DNA of 64,000 nucleotides. Source: an uncultured Pelagibacteraceae bacterium. Lineage in GTDB: Bacteria > Pseudomonadota > Alphaproteobacteria > Pelagibacterales > Pelagibacteraceae. A program made the translations under genes and the position numbers. Where the stretch lies: positions 124,001 through 188,000 of the forward strand of contig CACCOB010000001.1 of NCBI GenBank assembly GCA_902547535.1, given 5' to 3'. Shown here piece after piece: positions 17,324-27,087 of this stretch. Position 1 is the stretch's first letter; every line of letters begins with the position of its first letter. The notes beneath the pieces were generated by a model that was not told the DNA's origin, did no database searches, and was given only the letters and a program-made list of their open reading frames with translations.

Positions 17324-17902
17324 CTATTTTTTTTTAAGACTCAATATGTTGTGTATTGGATTGAATGTTTTGCGATGAAATCTAGTTATTCCATATTTTT
17401 TAATAGCGTTAATATGATCTTTGGTTCCATAACCTGCATTTGAGTCCCATTTGTATTTTTTGAAACTTTCTGACATTTTGAGTATCAGTTTATCTCTTGA
17501 TACTTTTGCAACAACTGATGCTGCAGATATCTCTTTTATTTTTTGATCTCCTTTGATTACTGATTTTGTAATGTAATTATTCAAATCTGGGGATTTATTT
17601 CCATCAACAAGTACTAAATTTGGTTTAACTTTTAGTTTTTTTATTGCTCTCTTCATAGCTAATAGACTTGCATTTAATATATTAAGTCTTTCTATTTCTC
17701 TAATTGATGCTGATCCAATAGCCCAAATAGAATTTTTTTTTATATACTTAAATAATTTTTCTCTCTCAATTTTTTTCAATTTTTTGGAGTCTTTAATTTC
17801 TTTTTTATTTATTTTAGGATTAAATATAACTGCTGCCGCATAAACTGGACCAATTAAACTGCCTCTACCAACTTCATCAACACCAGCAATAATTTTTTTC
17901 AT
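17324..17902 (-). CDS. rnhB: Ribonuclease HII
   Basis: Removes ribonucleotides from DNA and cleaves RNA-DNA hybrids. The N-terminal catalytic motif AGVDEVGRGSLIGPV carries Asp7 and Glu8, and the third acidic residue lies in LVDGN near residue 99. Length 192 aa is typical. Its ATG overlaps the stop of a 45-aa membrane ORF by ATGA, suggesting translational coupling. Confidence 0.94.
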   Translation of the reverse strand: MKKIIAGVDEVGRGSLIGPVYAAAVIFNPKINKKEIKDSKKLKKIEREKLFKYIKKNSIWAIGSASIREIERLNILNASLLAMKRAIKKLKVKPNLVLVDGNKSPDLNNYITKSVIKGDQKIKEISAASVVAKVSRDKLILKMSESFKKYKWDSNAGYGTKDHINAIKKYGITRFHRKTFNPIHNILSLKKK

Positions 17903-18036
17903 TGAGCAATAAAAAAATGATACAAAAATATTCCGATTATTAATCCTTTAATGAATGTGATCCACAATAATCCATAATTCGAAATATTAAGTTTCTCTTT
18001 CCACCAACTTATATATTTTTTATGTATTTCTATCAT
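17899..18036 (-). CDS. Short membrane ORF (45 aa) coupled to rnhB
   Basis: A 45-residue frame starting with ATG at 18036, 7 nt after the udg stop, and ending in TGA that overlaps the rnhB ATG (ATGA). The protein starts with a basic, tryptophan-containing stretch (MIEIHKKYISWWKEKLNIS) followed by one hydrophobic helix (GLLWITFIKGLIIGIFLYHF). Packing between two real genes with the same coupling used elsewhere suggests it is translated. It resembles no family I recognise. Confidence 0.55.
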   Translation of the reverse strand: MIEIHKKYISWWKEKLNISNYGLLWITFIKGLIIGIFLYHFFIAQ

Positions 18037-18043
18037 TTTAGAT

Positions 18044-18748
18044 TTAAACAGATATTTTTAGTTCATCTATTTTTTTTCTGATTAATTTTAAATCAGCCCA
18101 AGAATATTTTTTTTGATCAGCTTGTCTTAATAAGTAGGCAGGATGAAATGTAATCATTGTTAAATACGTTTTGTTATGAATGATTAATTCTTTCCAAACA
18201 CCTCTTTCTTTTGAAATTTTTATTTTTGAACCAAAAAGCGATTCCATTGCTGTGCTACCCATTAGAATTAAAATTTTAGGATCAATTATCGCGATATGTT
18301 GCCTAAGATAATTCGAGTATCTATTTATTTCTGATGGCTCAGGCTTTCTATTATTTGGTGGTCTATAATTTACAACATTAGTTATATAAATATTGTTCCT
18401 TTTTATCTGAATTGCGTCTAGCATTTTGTTTAATAATATTCCTGCATCTCCTACAAAAGGTTTTCCTTGTTCATCTTCTTTTTGTCCAGGCCCTTCGCCT
18501 ATAATCATAATTTTACTTTGATTGTTGCCATCAGCAAATACTAACTGCTTAGCATTTTTTTTTAGCTCACAATTATCTATGTTATCAATTTCACTTCTTA
18601 ATTTATCAAGAAGTTTAATTTTTTCTTCTATCTGAGGTTTAGTTTTAAGTCTGTTTATTGGTTTATCACTAAATATATATTCAATATCGTTTGAGTTAAG
18701 CTTTTCAAGGTTTAATATGTCATTTTGATTTTTGAAACTTAAAGTCAT
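18044..18748 (-). CDS. Uracil-DNA glycosylase, family 4-like
   Basis: Excises uracil from DNA. Motif A GEGPGQKEDEQGKPFVG is that of family 4/5 glycosylases, and the C-terminal motif is TFHPAYLLR. The [4Fe-4S] ligands of family 4 (C-x2-C and C-x15-C) are largely replaced: only the first Cys of CELK remains, and NYRPP...INRYS carries Tyr at both later positions, so a cluster is unlikely. I choose the ATG at 18748 (234 aa); a longer frame to 18841 overlaps the divergent TPR gene and lacks homology-like sequence. Confidence 0.88.
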   Translation of the reverse strand: MTLSFKNQNDILNLEKLNSNDIEYIFSDKPINRLKTKPQIEEKIKLLDKLRSEIDNIDNCELKKNAKQLVFADGNNQSKIMIIGEGPGQKEDEQGKPFVGDAGILLNKMLDAIQIKRNNIYITNVVNYRPPNNRKPEPSEINRYSNYLRQHIAIIDPKILILMGSTAMESLFGSKIKISKERGVWKELIIHNKTYLTMITFHPAYLLRQADQKKYSWADLKLIRKKIDELKISV

Positions 18749-18758
18749 AAGTTGAGGT

Positions 18759-20432
18759 ATGAAAATATTATTAATAATTTTATCATTTTTAACACTCCAA
18801 ACCAGCACATATTCAAGCACAACCGTGGATAAAAAATTCAACCAGAAGTATTTATCTGATTATTTTTCTGCTTTGGTCTCATCAGGAAATCAAAAAAACG
18901 AAGAGGCGCTTGAATATTTCAATTCATCAAAATTTTTAATTCAAAAACATGATGGTTTTTTAAAAAAATATGTATTTTCACTAGTTTTGAATGGGCAAGT
19001 AAAAAAAGGTATAGATCAAATTAAGACTTCAAAAAATGATATCAATTCAAATACTTTCGAACTTAACTTACTTTTGTTAATTGACAGTTTAAAGAAAAAA
19101 GATTTCAAGCAAGCTAATAAAAGATTTAAAGAATTTCAGTTTAATAAAGATGATGGAACTTATGAATATGTAATTTACAAAATTTTAAAAGATTTTAATT
19201 ATCTGTTCTTAAAAAAAGAGACTATCGAGGATAACAAGTATGGAACATTGAGTTTAATTTCTTCAGCTTTTCAAAATTGTTATTTAAATTCTCCAAATAC
19301 CAGCTCATATTTTGAAAAATTACTAAACAGTTCTGATGGAGATTATTCAAGATACATGTTCTTTTATTTTGCAAATTTAATTGAAAATAATAATTTTGAA
19401 AAAGTTATTCAAGTTTCTAAAACGATTGAGCCTATTGGTGACAGCATATTATTACATCAAATCAAAGATTGGATTGATAATGATCAATACAAAAAATTTA
19501 AATCCCATTTCTCATGCTATAATGAAAATGATATTTTAGCTGAAATTTTTTATTTGATATCTAATTTATTTTCAACACAAAATATATATGATCAGTCAAA
19601 TTTTTATTTAAGAATTTCTGAGTACTTAAATCCTAATTTTTATTTTAACCAATCTCTTCTTGCTGAAAACTACTACTTAAATAAAAATAATGATCAAGCT
19701 ACCGAAATTTTAGAAAATTTTAAAAAAAAAGATAAATTATATTTTTGGTATAAAACAAAAAAGATAGGAAGAATATTATCTGAAGATAATAGTGAGGAAG
19801 AGGCTATCAACTATATAAATAAGAATTTTAATTCTATAAAAAAACCTACAGAAAAAATACTTTATGATTATGCAAATATAAATAAAGGTTTTGAAAAGTA
19901 TGAAATTGCAATCAAATATTATACAGATTTACTCAAAAATGTTGATCAAAGTTCATATGCAATCTCAAGAATTTTATATAGGAGGGGGAGCAGTTATGAA
20001 CGAACAGGAAATTATGAGAGGGCTGACAGAGATTTAATTGAAAGTTTAAAAATGTATCCAAATGAACCATACACATTAAATTATCTAGCTTATAGCTGGT
20101 TAGAAAGAAATTATAAAATAGATGAAGCGATAGATATGATACAAAAAGCACATAAACAAAAAGAAAATGATCCATATATAACCGACTCTGTTGGATGGGG
20201 ATTTTATTTGATTGGTGATTATATCAATGCTGAAAAATATCTTAAAAAAGCATTGCAATTAATGCCAGATGATCCAATTGTTAATGATCATTATGGTGAT
20301 GTCCTTTGGAAATTAAACAAAAAATTACAAGCAAAATATTATTGGCAAGCAGTTTTAGGACTTGAAGAGACAGAAGAGGAAATGAAATCGAAAGTAAAAT
20401 CGAAATTATTAGAAGGTTTAGAAAAATCATAA
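18759..20432 (+). CDS. Exported TPR-repeat protein
   Basis: A 557-aa protein with an N-terminal Sec-type signal peptide (about residues 1-20, MKILLIILSFLTLQTSTYSS) and helical repeats throughout. The clearest tetratricopeptide repeats are near residues 405-515, e.g. SYERTGNYERADRDLIESL and AYSWLERNYKIDEAIDMIQ, ending with DPIVNDHYGDVLWKLNKK. Such proteins scaffold envelope complexes; the partner is unknown. A similar TPR gene next to ispE is common in Alphaproteobacteria. It starts 10 nt from the divergent udg start and is 3 nt from ispE. Confidence 0.85.
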   Translation: MKILLIILSFLTLQTSTYSSTTVDKKFNQKYLSDYFSALVSSGNQKNEEALEYFNSSKFLIQKHDGFLKKYVFSLVLNGQVKKGIDQIKTSKNDINSNTFELNLLLLIDSLKKKDFKQANKRFKEFQFNKDDGTYEYVIYKILKDFNYLFLKKETIEDNKYGTLSLISSAFQNCYLNSPNTSSYFEKLLNSSDGDYSRYMFFYFANLIENNNFEKVIQVSKTIEPIGDSILLHQIKDWIDNDQYKKFKSHFSCYNENDILAEIFYLISNLFSTQNIYDQSNFYLRISEYLNPNFYFNQSLLAENYYLNKNNDQATEILENFKKKDKLYFWYKTKKIGRILSEDNSEEEAINYINKNFNSIKKPTEKILYDYANINKGFEKYEIAIKYYTDLLKNVDQSSYAISRILYRRGSSYERTGNYERADRDLIESLKMYPNEPYTLNYLAYSWLERNYKIDEAIDMIQKAHKQKENDPYITDSVGWGFYLIGDYINAEKYLKKALQLMPDDPIVNDHYGDVLWKLNKKLQAKYYWQAVLGLEETEEEMKSKVKSKLLEGLEKS

Positions 20433-20435
20433 TTA

Positions 20436-21284
20436 ATGAAATTTGAAAAGATTAAATCACATGCAAAAATTAATTTATCTTTAAACGTTCTAGGAAAAAA
20501 AAAATCTAAACTTCATAACTTAGAAACTCTAGTTGGTTTTTTAGACTTACATGATGATATTTATATAAAGAAAACAAATAAAAAAAACCATATAATAAAA
20601 TTTACTGGAAATTTTTCTAATAAAATTCCAAAAAAAAATACTATCAGTAATTTATTAAAAATTTTAGATGAGGCGAAAAAACTAAAAAATCAAAAATATC
20701 TTATTTCAATTAAAAAAAATATACCTCAAAAGGCAGGGTTGGGAGGTGGGTCAATGAATGCGGCTTCCTTAATAAATTATATGATTAAAAAAAATATAAT
20801 TTCATTGACAATGAAGGAGAAACAAAATTTATGTTCAAAAATTGGTTCAGATGTTATTTTAGGTATAGATCAAAAAAATCTAGTATTAGCTTATAAAAAT
20901 AAAATAAAAAAAATCAAAAAAAATCTTAAAATTTTTACTTTGTTGATTAAACCCAATTTTGGTTGTTCTACAAAAAATATATATGCTCAAGTTAGGAACT
21001 ATTCGAAACCACAATTTTTTAAAATTAAATCGAAAAATATTAATTTCAATACACTTTCAAAGATGAAAAATGATTTAGAGGTTATATCTTTCAAATTGTA
21101 TCCAAGACTAAGGAAACTTAGACAATTTTTTTTGAACATAGATAAAGACTCTTATGTCAGAATGACAGGATCAGGTTCAACAATTGTAGGATACTTTATG
21201 TTCAAAAAAGCCGCACTAAATGCAAAGAAATTATTAAAAAAAAAATATAAAAACTATTGGTGTAATTTATCTAAAACTATATAA
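20436..21284 (+). CDS. ispE: 4-diphosphocytidyl-2-C-methyl-D-erythritol kinase
   Basis: GHMP kinase of the MEP isoprenoid pathway, phosphorylating CDP-ME at the 2-hydroxyl. The N terminus (SHAKINLSLNVLG) and the ATP-binding loop PQKAGLGGGSMNAA (residues 97-110) are diagnostic; the C-terminal GSGSTIVG motif is also present. Length 282 aa is normal. With ispH at 3 kb, two MEP genes lie in the window but in different operons. Confidence 0.94.
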   Translation: MKFEKIKSHAKINLSLNVLGKKKSKLHNLETLVGFLDLHDDIYIKKTNKKNHIIKFTGNFSNKIPKKNTISNLLKILDEAKKLKNQKYLISIKKNIPQKAGLGGGSMNAASLINYMIKKNIISLTMKEKQNLCSKIGSDVILGIDQKNLVLAYKNKIKKIKKNLKIFTLLIKPNFGCSTKNIYAQVRNYSKPQFFKIKSKNINFNTLSKMKNDLEVISFKLYPRLRKLRQFFLNIDKDSYVRMTGSGSTIVGYFMFKKAALNAKKLLKKKYKNYWCNLSKTI

Positions 21285-21314
21285 AGTTTTTTTTGTGATA
21301 TATGAAATTAATTT

Positions 21315-21389
21315 TGGGGTGTAGCCAAGTGGTAAGGCAGCGGTTTTTGGTACCGCCATTCCTAGGTTCGAATCCTAGCACCCCAGCCA
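21315..21389 (+). tRNA. tRNA-Gln (anticodon UUG)
   Basis: A full cloverleaf: acceptor TGGGGTG (21315-21321) pairs with CACCCCA (21379-21385), anticodon stem GCGGT/ACCGC with loop TTTTGGT giving anticodon TTG, and a standard T-loop GGTTCGAATCC. Discriminator G and an encoded CCA end follow. It lies between ispE and cca, 3 nt before the cca start. Confidence 0.96.
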
Positions 21390-21392
21390 ATT

Positions 21393-22667
21393 ATGTATAA
21401 TTTTTTAAAAAAAATTTTTAAAAGCAACAAAAAACTTACTCAAAGAGAAAGATCTTTTTTAAACATTTATAGTAATACAGAAGTTTCTAAAATTTTTGAC
21501 TCTGTATCAAATTTTAATGAAAATAGTGAGATAAGATATGTAGGTGGATGCGTTAGAAAAATATTAGATCAAGAAGAAGTAGATGATATAGATTTAGCAG
21601 TAAATTTAAATCCAGATGAAGTTAAAGAATGTCTGCAATCAAATAATATTAAATTCTTTGAAACTGGTATAGATCACGGAACTATTACTGCTAATTTAGG
21701 TAAGAAAAATTTTGAGATTACATCTTTGAGAGAGGATGTAGATACTGACGGAAGACACGCAAAAGTTAAATATACTAAGGATTGGCTAAAAGATTCATCA
21801 AGAAGAGATTTTACCTTTAATTCTATTTATGCAGACAAAGAGGGTAATTTGTTTGATCCAAACGGTGGAGCAAAACATTTAGACGAGGGCAGGGTAATAT
21901 TTATCGGAGACCCAAATAAAAGAATTCAAGAAGATTACTTAAGAATTTTAAGATATGTCAGATTTTTTCTTAATTATAGTAAAGTATCTCATAGTTTATC
22001 AGTACAAAAATCAATCAAGCAAAATATTGCGGGTATTGTCAATCTTTCAAAGGAAAGATTGATTAGCGAATTAAAAAAAATTATTTTATCAAAAAATATT
22101 CTAAAAATATCTGAAGACCCTTTTTCTTTGGAAATTTTAAAAACTATTTTTCCTCAACTCGTAAATTTAAATTGTTTAGGTAAATTAAATGAATATTCAA
22201 AAAATTTATTTAACAAAAAATCGTTTGTTTTTTTAATTTCTTATTTAATAATTGATGATACTGATAACGCAAATTATTTTTTATTTAAATATAACCTTCC
22301 TAACGAAAACAAAAAAAGAATAAAATTTTTAATTGATAACTATTACCTTTTCTCTGAAAAAGATTATTTTAGTAAGAAAAATCTTCAACGAATTTATTAT
22401 TTTAATGATAAATCTTATGTTATCGATTTATTAGATTTAAAAATTTTCAATTCTAAATTGGTTTCAAAAAAACTCATTGATTTGAAAAAATATTTTGAAA
22501 AATTTGAAAAACCTAATTTCCCTTTAAAATCTAGAGATTTACTTGACAAATATAAAGTTAAAGAGGGTAAAGATTTTGGACAAAAAATTAAGTTGCTTGA
22601 GAATATTTGGTTAAATAACAGCTTTAAATTGAGTAAAAAAGAAATCGATAATGTTTTTGGTAATTAG
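21393..22667 (+). CDS. cca: tRNA nucleotidyltransferase / poly(A) polymerase family
   Basis: Adds or repairs tRNA 3' CCA ends. The class II nucleotidyltransferase signature is [13 protein letters not shown] with the catalytic DID (Asp65, Asp67), followed by the RRDFTFNSI motif and DP.GG loop ([13 protein letters not shown]). Length 424 aa suits the alphaproteobacterial CCA/PcnB type. It starts 3 nt after tRNA-Gln and may share its transcript. Distinguishing CCA-adding from poly(A) activity is not possible by eye. Its stop interlocks with that of greA. Confidence 0.88.
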   Translation: MYNFLKKIFKSNKKLTQRERSFLNIYSNTEVSKIFDSVSNFNENSEIRYVGGCVRKILDQEEVDDIDLAVNLNPDEVKECLQSNNIKFFETGIDHGTITANLGKKNFEITSLREDVDTDGRHAKVKYTKDWLKDSSRRDFTFNSIYADKEGNLFDPNGGAKHLDEGRVIFIGDPNKRIQEDYLRILRYVRFFLNYSKVSHSLSVQKSIKQNIAGIVNLSKERLISELKKIILSKNILKISEDPFSLEILKTIFPQLVNLNCLGKLNEYSKNLFNKKSFVFLISYLIIDDTDNANYFLFKYNLPNENKKRIKFLIDNYYLFSEKDYFSKKNLQRIYYFNDKSYVIDLLDLKIFNSKLVSKKLIDLKKYFEKFEKPNFPLKSRDLLDKYKVKEGKDFGQKIKLLENIWLNNSFKLSKKEIDNVFGN

Positions 22668-23140
22668 ATATACTTTACGTCTTTTATTTCAAAATTTTTT
22701 ACACCAGCAGGAGTTTTAATTTCAACTAAATCTCCTTTATTTTTTCCTATAAGGCCCATACCAATTGGTGACTTAAAATATATTAGTTTTTCTTTGAGGT
22801 CAGCCTCATCTTTTCCAACAATTTTGTATTTAACATTTTCCTCAGTATCCAAGTTTTGTAGTAGTATTGTTGAACCAAATATTACCTTTCCATCATTATC
22901 TAATTTAGAAACATCAATCACATTTGCTCTAGCTATAATATCTTCAACTTCTTGAATTCTGCCTTCATTATGTGATTGTTGTTCTTTCGCCGCATGATAC
23001 TCAGCATTTTCTTTTAGATCACCGTGGGATCTTGCTTCAGCTATGGCAGCTACTATCTCAGGTCTTTTTTTTTCTTTTAAAAAAATTAATTCTTCTTTTA
23101 ATTTTTCTAATCCTCTAACTGTAATTGGTTCTTTTTCCAT
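22664..23140 (-). CDS. greA: Transcription elongation factor GreA
   Basis: Rescues backtracked RNA polymerase by stimulating transcript cleavage. At 158 aa it has the usual two parts: an N-terminal coiled-coil hairpin with the conserved acidic tip region ([18 protein letters not shown], about 38-55) and a C-terminal FKBP-like domain ending in [14 protein letters not shown]. It lies 3 nt after hemF. Confidence 0.96.
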   Translation of the reverse strand: MEKEPITVRGLEKLKEELIFLKEKKRPEIVAAIAEARSHGDLKENAEYHAAKEQQSHNEGRIQEVEDIIARANVIDVSKLDNDGKVIFGSTILLQNLDTEENVKYKIVGKDEADLKEKLIYFKSPIGMGLIGKNKGDLVEIKTPAGVKNFEIKDVKYI

Positions 23141-23143
23141 ATT

Positions 23144-23971
23144 TTATTTCCATTTTGCAATAGGTGGAAGTGACATTAAAATAGCCTCAACATTACCATT
23201 AGTTTGTAAACCAAATTTGGTACCTCTATCATAAAGTAAGTTAAATTCAACGTATCGTCCTCTTTTTTCCAATTGAATTTCTTTTTGTTTATTTGACCAT
23301 TTTGTTTTATATTTTCTTAATATTATCTCTCTAAATATATTTTTAAAACTTATACCAACTTCTCTGACAAAACTAAAATCCTTTTCCCAATTGTCTTTTT
23401 TATAATCAAAAAAAATACCTCCTATTCCTCTTGGCTCTTTTCTATGAGGTAAGTAAAAATATTCATCACACCATTTTTTATATTTTTTGTAATAGTTTTT
23501 ATTATGTTTATCACATGAAACTTTTAACTCTTTGTGAAACCATTTTTCTAAACTTTTATCTTTTAGACAAGGCGTAACATCCATACCCCCACCAAACCAT
23601 CCATGTGAAGTGTAAATATATCTTGTGTTAAAATGCATGGCTGGAACATGAGGATTTTGCATATGCATAACTATTGATATGCCTGATGCCCAAAATCTGG
23701 GGTTCTTATCACTACCAGGCATTCTACTTCTAAATTTTTTTGAAAATTTTCCGTAAACTTCTGAAAAATTCACTCCAACTTTTTCAAAAATTTTTCCATT
23801 TTCTAATATTCTAAATTGACCTCCACCTTCATTAGATTTTTTCCCTCTTTCCCAATTATTAATTTTAAAAATATTTTTTTTACCCTCTAATTCCTCTATT
23901 TCTTGGCAAATCACCTCTTGTAAAGTTTTAAACCAATTTCTAGCTAATTTTTTTTTTATTGATTCGTCCAT
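23144..23971 (-). CDS. hemF: Oxygen-dependent coproporphyrinogen III oxidase
   Basis: Oxidative decarboxylation of coproporphyrinogen III in haem synthesis. Typical segments are GGGQFRILENGKIFEKVGVN, WFGGGMDVTPC and the C-terminal YVEFNLLYDRGTKFGL. Length 275 aa is slightly short of the 300 aa norm but all hallmark blocks are present. It overlaps trmL by 16 nt. Haem is used by the neighbouring bc1 genes, although these are on the other strand. Confidence 0.95.
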   Translation of the reverse strand: MDESIKKKLARNWFKTLQEVICQEIEELEGKKNIFKINNWERGKKSNEGGGQFRILENGKIFEKVGVNFSEVYGKFSKKFRSRMPGSDKNPRFWASGISIVMHMQNPHVPAMHFNTRYIYTSHGWFGGGMDVTPCLKDKSLEKWFHKELKVSCDKHNKNYYKKYKKWCDEYFYLPHRKEPRGIGGIFFDYKKDNWEKDFSFVREVGISFKNIFREIILRKYKTKWSNKQKEIQLEKRGRYVEFNLLYDRGTKFGLQTNGNVEAILMSLPPIAKWK

Positions 23972-24441
23972 AAATATTTAGTTTGTCTTATATTTTCAGA
24001 AAGAATAATTGCAACTGATGAAGCTAAATTTAGAGACCTTTTTTTCTCTATCATTGGTATTTTTATTCTATGATTCACTATTTTATGAACTTTTTGAGGA
24101 ACACCAGAGCTTTCTCTCCCAAATAAAAGTGTATCACCATCTTTAAACTTAAAGTCTATATATGACTTACTTGCTTTAGTGGTCATTAATATTACTCTGT
24201 CTTTTTTCTTTGCGTTAAAAAATTCCTCTGAGCTATTATAGGTTTTGATCATACTCTCATCTAAGTAATCCATGACTACTCTTTTGAAACGTTTATCGCT
24301 TAGTAAGAACCCACAAGGTTCAATTATCTCCAGCAATGCGCCTAAGCAAGAGCAGGTCCTAGCTATTGCTGCTGTATTTTGAGGTATATCAGGCTCGTAA
24401 AGTGCTATTTTTGGCCTGAAATTATTTGTTTTGTGTGTCAT
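23956..24441 (-). CDS. trmL: tRNA (cytidine/uridine-34 2'-O)-methyltransferase
   Basis: SPOUT-class methyltransferase acting on the wobble base of tRNA-Leu. The N-terminal block IALYEPDIPQNTAAIARTC and the knot region TLLFGRESSGVP and IPMIEKKRSLNLASSVAI are diagnostic. I chose the ATG at 24441 because TrmL proteins begin close to the IALYEP block; an earlier in-frame ATG at 24483 would add 14 unaligned residues and leave only 26 bp to petA. Confidence 0.88.
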   Translation of the reverse strand: MTHKTNNFRPKIALYEPDIPQNTAAIARTCSCLGALLEIIEPCGFLLSDKRFKRVVMDYLDESMIKTYNSSEEFFNAKKKDRVILMTTKASKSYIDFKFKDGDTLLFGRESSGVPQKVHKIVNHRIKIPMIEKKRSLNLASSVAIILSENIRQTKYLWTNQ

Positions 24442-24509
24442 TCTTGCTATGGAAAAAATATCTTTTTCTTCATATGAAATCATATATTAAGAAAAAATTA
24501 AAATAATAA

Positions 24510-25028
24510 ATGTCTGATTCAGATAAAAAGAAACCAAATAGAAGAGATTTTATATTAACAGCAACAACAGCTGCAGGGGCTGTTGGTGTAGGTGCAGCAG
24601 TTTGGCCACTAGTCGATCAAATGAACCCTGATGCCTCAGTCAAAGCGCTTGCAAGTACAGAGGTAGATATTAGTTCAGTTCAGCCCGGTCAATCAATAAC
24701 TGTTATATGGAGAGGTAAGCCCGTTTTTATCAAAAGAAGAACTCAAGATGAAATTGATAGTGCAAGAGCAGTTGATTTAAGTGAATTAAAACATCCAGAA
24801 AAAGATGAAGACAGAGCTAAAAATCCAGAATGGCTTGTAATGTTAGGAGTCTGTACTCACCTTGGTTGTGTTCCTTTAACTGATAAAGGTGACTACAATG
24901 CATGGTTTTGTCCATGCCATGGTTCTCACTATGATACATCTGGTAGAATTAGAAAAGGTCCAGCCCCTACAAATATGGAAGTACCAAAATATGAATTTGT
25001 TAACAGTAACACAATAAAAATAGGATAA
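24510..25028 (+). CDS. petA: Ubiquinol-cytochrome c reductase Rieske iron-sulfur subunit
   Basis: Carries electrons from ubiquinol to cytochrome c1. The N terminus has a twin-arginine-like motif (NRRDFI, Arg11-Arg12) followed by a membrane anchor ([18 protein letters not shown]). The 2Fe-2S ligands are in CTHLGC and CPCHGSHYD. Length 172 aa is usual. First gene of the bc1 operon, 8 nt before petB. Confidence 0.97.
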   Translation: MSDSDKKKPNRRDFILTATTAAGAVGVGAAVWPLVDQMNPDASVKALASTEVDISSVQPGQSITVIWRGKPVFIKRRTQDEIDSARAVDLSELKHPEKDEDRAKNPEWLVMLGVCTHLGCVPLTDKGDYNAWFCPCHGSHYDTSGRIRKGPAPTNMEVPKYEFVNSNTIKIG

Positions 25029-25036
25029 TAAAAAAA

Positions 25037-26305
25037 ATGAGTGATCACGAATACACACCTAAGTCAAAAGTTGGGAAATGGTTTAATGACAGACTGCCAT
25101 TACTAACATTAGCAAACCATTTAACTGATTACCCAACGCCAAAAAATTTAAATTACTGGTGGACTTTCGGAGGAATTTTAACTTTCTGTTTAATAACTCA
25201 AATCATTACAGGAATAATCCTAGGAATGCATTATGTGGCTCACGCAGATTTAGCATTCCAAAGTGTTGAACATATAATGAGAGATGTAAATTATGGTTGG
25301 TTAATAAGATATGTTCATGCAAATGGTGCTTCTATGTTTTTTTTAGCTGTTTATATTCATATCTTTAGATCCCTATATTATGGATCATATAAATCACCAA
25401 GAGAAGTAATTTGGATTATTGGTATGTTGATTTATTTTTTAATGATGGCTACTGCATTTATGGGATACGTCCTGCCATGGGGACAAATGAGTTTTTGGGG
25501 AGCAACTGTAATCACAAATTTGTTTAGTGCTATTCCTTTGGTCGGAGATAGTATAACAACTTGGTTATGGGGCGGATATTCAGTTGATAATCCAACGTTA
25601 ACAAGATTTTTTAGTTTGCATTATCTTTTTCCTTTTTTAATTTTAGGATTGGTAATTCTACATATTTGGGCGCTACATGTACCTGGAAATAATAACCCGA
25701 TTGGTATAGATATAAAAAAACCATCAAAAGATACAGTTCCATTCCACCCGTATATTGTAATTAAAGATTTATTTGCCCTTTTGATATTTTTAATAATTTT
25801 TGCATTTTTTGTATTCTTTTCACCAAATATATTAGGACATGCAGATAACTATATTGAAGCTAACCCATTGGTTACTCCAGCTCATATTGTACCTGAGTGG
25901 TATCTATTACCTTTTTACGCAATACTAAGATCAGTACCAGATAAATTGCTAGGAGTTATTGCAATGTTTGCTGCAATATTTGTTTTAGTTATTCTTCCTT
26001 GGTTAGATACCTCTAAAGTAAGATCAACTGTCTTTAGACCTATATATAAACAATTTTACTGGTTTTTAGTTGCAGATGTCCTGATACTTGGTTACGTCGG
26101 AGCAATGCCAGCAGAAGGTTTATACTTATTAATAGCAAGAGTTGCGACAGCTTACTATTTTGCTCATTTCTTAATAATACTTCCATTTTTAGGAATGAAG
26201 GAAAAAACAACACCTTTACCACTTAGTATCACAGAGCCTGTGCTAGGAGGGTCAACTGATATGGCAATGGCTAGAAACAATAGAGATTTTAAAGAGAGAC
26301 TGTGA
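25037..26305 (+). CDS. petB: Cytochrome b of the bc1 complex
   Basis: Integral membrane dihaem subunit holding the Qo and Qi sites. Eight or so helices are visible, with paired haem histidines (RYVHANGAS region near 95, and [20 protein letters not shown] near 198-217). The Qo-site PEWY motif is intact ([17 protein letters not shown]). Length 422 aa is typical of alphaproteobacterial PetB. The stop overlaps the GTG start of petC. Confidence 0.97.
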   Translation: MSDHEYTPKSKVGKWFNDRLPLLTLANHLTDYPTPKNLNYWWTFGGILTFCLITQIITGIILGMHYVAHADLAFQSVEHIMRDVNYGWLIRYVHANGASMFFLAVYIHIFRSLYYGSYKSPREVIWIIGMLIYFLMMATAFMGYVLPWGQMSFWGATVITNLFSAIPLVGDSITTWLWGGYSVDNPTLTRFFSLHYLFPFLILGLVILHIWALHVPGNNNPIGIDIKKPSKDTVPFHPYIVIKDLFALLIFLIIFAFFVFFSPNILGHADNYIEANPLVTPAHIVPEWYLLPFYAILRSVPDKLLGVIAMFAAIFVLVILPWLDTSKVRSTVFRPIYKQFYWFLVADVLILGYVGAMPAEGLYLLIARVATAYYFAHFLIILPFLGMKEKTTPLPLSITEPVLGGSTDMAMARNNRDFKERL

Positions 26306-27087
26306 AAAACTTTTTAAAACTATTGGCCTTTTTTACTATTATCTTATCTTTAACATTTTCAAGAGCAAATGCAGCTGGCGAACAACAAGAATTATTAAAA
26401 GTTGATTGGAGTTTCAAAAGTTTTTTTGGAAAATTTGATAGAGCTTCTTTACAAAGGGGATATCAGGTTTATTCAGAAGTTTGTGCATCATGTCATTCAT
26501 TAAAACATTTAAGCTATAGGAATTTAGCAGAAAAAGGTGGACCAGAATTTACCGAACTAGAAGCTAAAGCAATTGCTTCAAATTTTGAAGTTACAGATGG
26601 ACCAAACAGTGATGGAGAAATGTTTGAAAGACCTGCTAAATTATCTGATAAATTTGTAATGCCATATGCAAATGTTCAGGAGGCAATAGCAGCAAACGGT
26701 GGTGCATATCCTCCAGATATGTCAGTTTTAGTAAAAGCCAGAGGTGGTGGAGCAAATTATATTTATTCTGTTTTAATGGGATACGAAGATCCTCCAGAAG
26801 GCATGGAACTTGATGATGGTGTATATTACAACAAATATATGTACGGCAATAAAATTAAAATGGCGTCACCTTTAGATGATGACATTGTAGAGTATTCAGA
26901 TGGTACTAAAGCAACAGTTGATCAAATGGCAAAAGACGTAACAACATTTTTACAATGGACGGCTGAGCCACATTTAGAAACACGACATAAGATGGGTTTT
27001 AGAGTGATTATTTATTTAGTTGTTTTAACTATATTAGTTTACTTCAGTATGAAAAAAATCTGGTCACGTATTGAAACGAAAGTTTAA
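26302..27087 (+). CDS. petC: Cytochrome c1
   Basis: Covalent haem subunit of bc1 passing electrons to soluble cytochrome c. Signal peptide is about residues 1-24 (ending ANA), the haem motif is Cys61-Ala-Ser-Cys64-His65 ([13 protein letters not shown]), a methionine ligand candidate lies in [11 protein letters not shown], and a C-terminal anchor ([16 protein letters not shown]) precedes a basic tail. Start codon is GTG at 26302, overlapping the petB stop by 4 nt. The 3' end overlaps ychF by 24 nt in convergent orientation. Confidence 0.96.
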   Translation: MKNFLKLLAFFTIILSLTFSRANAAGEQQELLKVDWSFKSFFGKFDRASLQRGYQVYSEVCASCHSLKHLSYRNLAEKGGPEFTELEAKAIASNFEVTDGPNSDGEMFERPAKLSDKFVMPYANVQEAIAANGGAYPPDMSVLVKARGGGANYIYSVLMGYEDPPEGMELDDGVYYNKYMYGNKIKMASPLDDDIVEYSDGTKATVDQMAKDVTTFLQWTAEPHLETRHKMGFRVIIYLVVLTILVYFSMKKIWSRIETKV

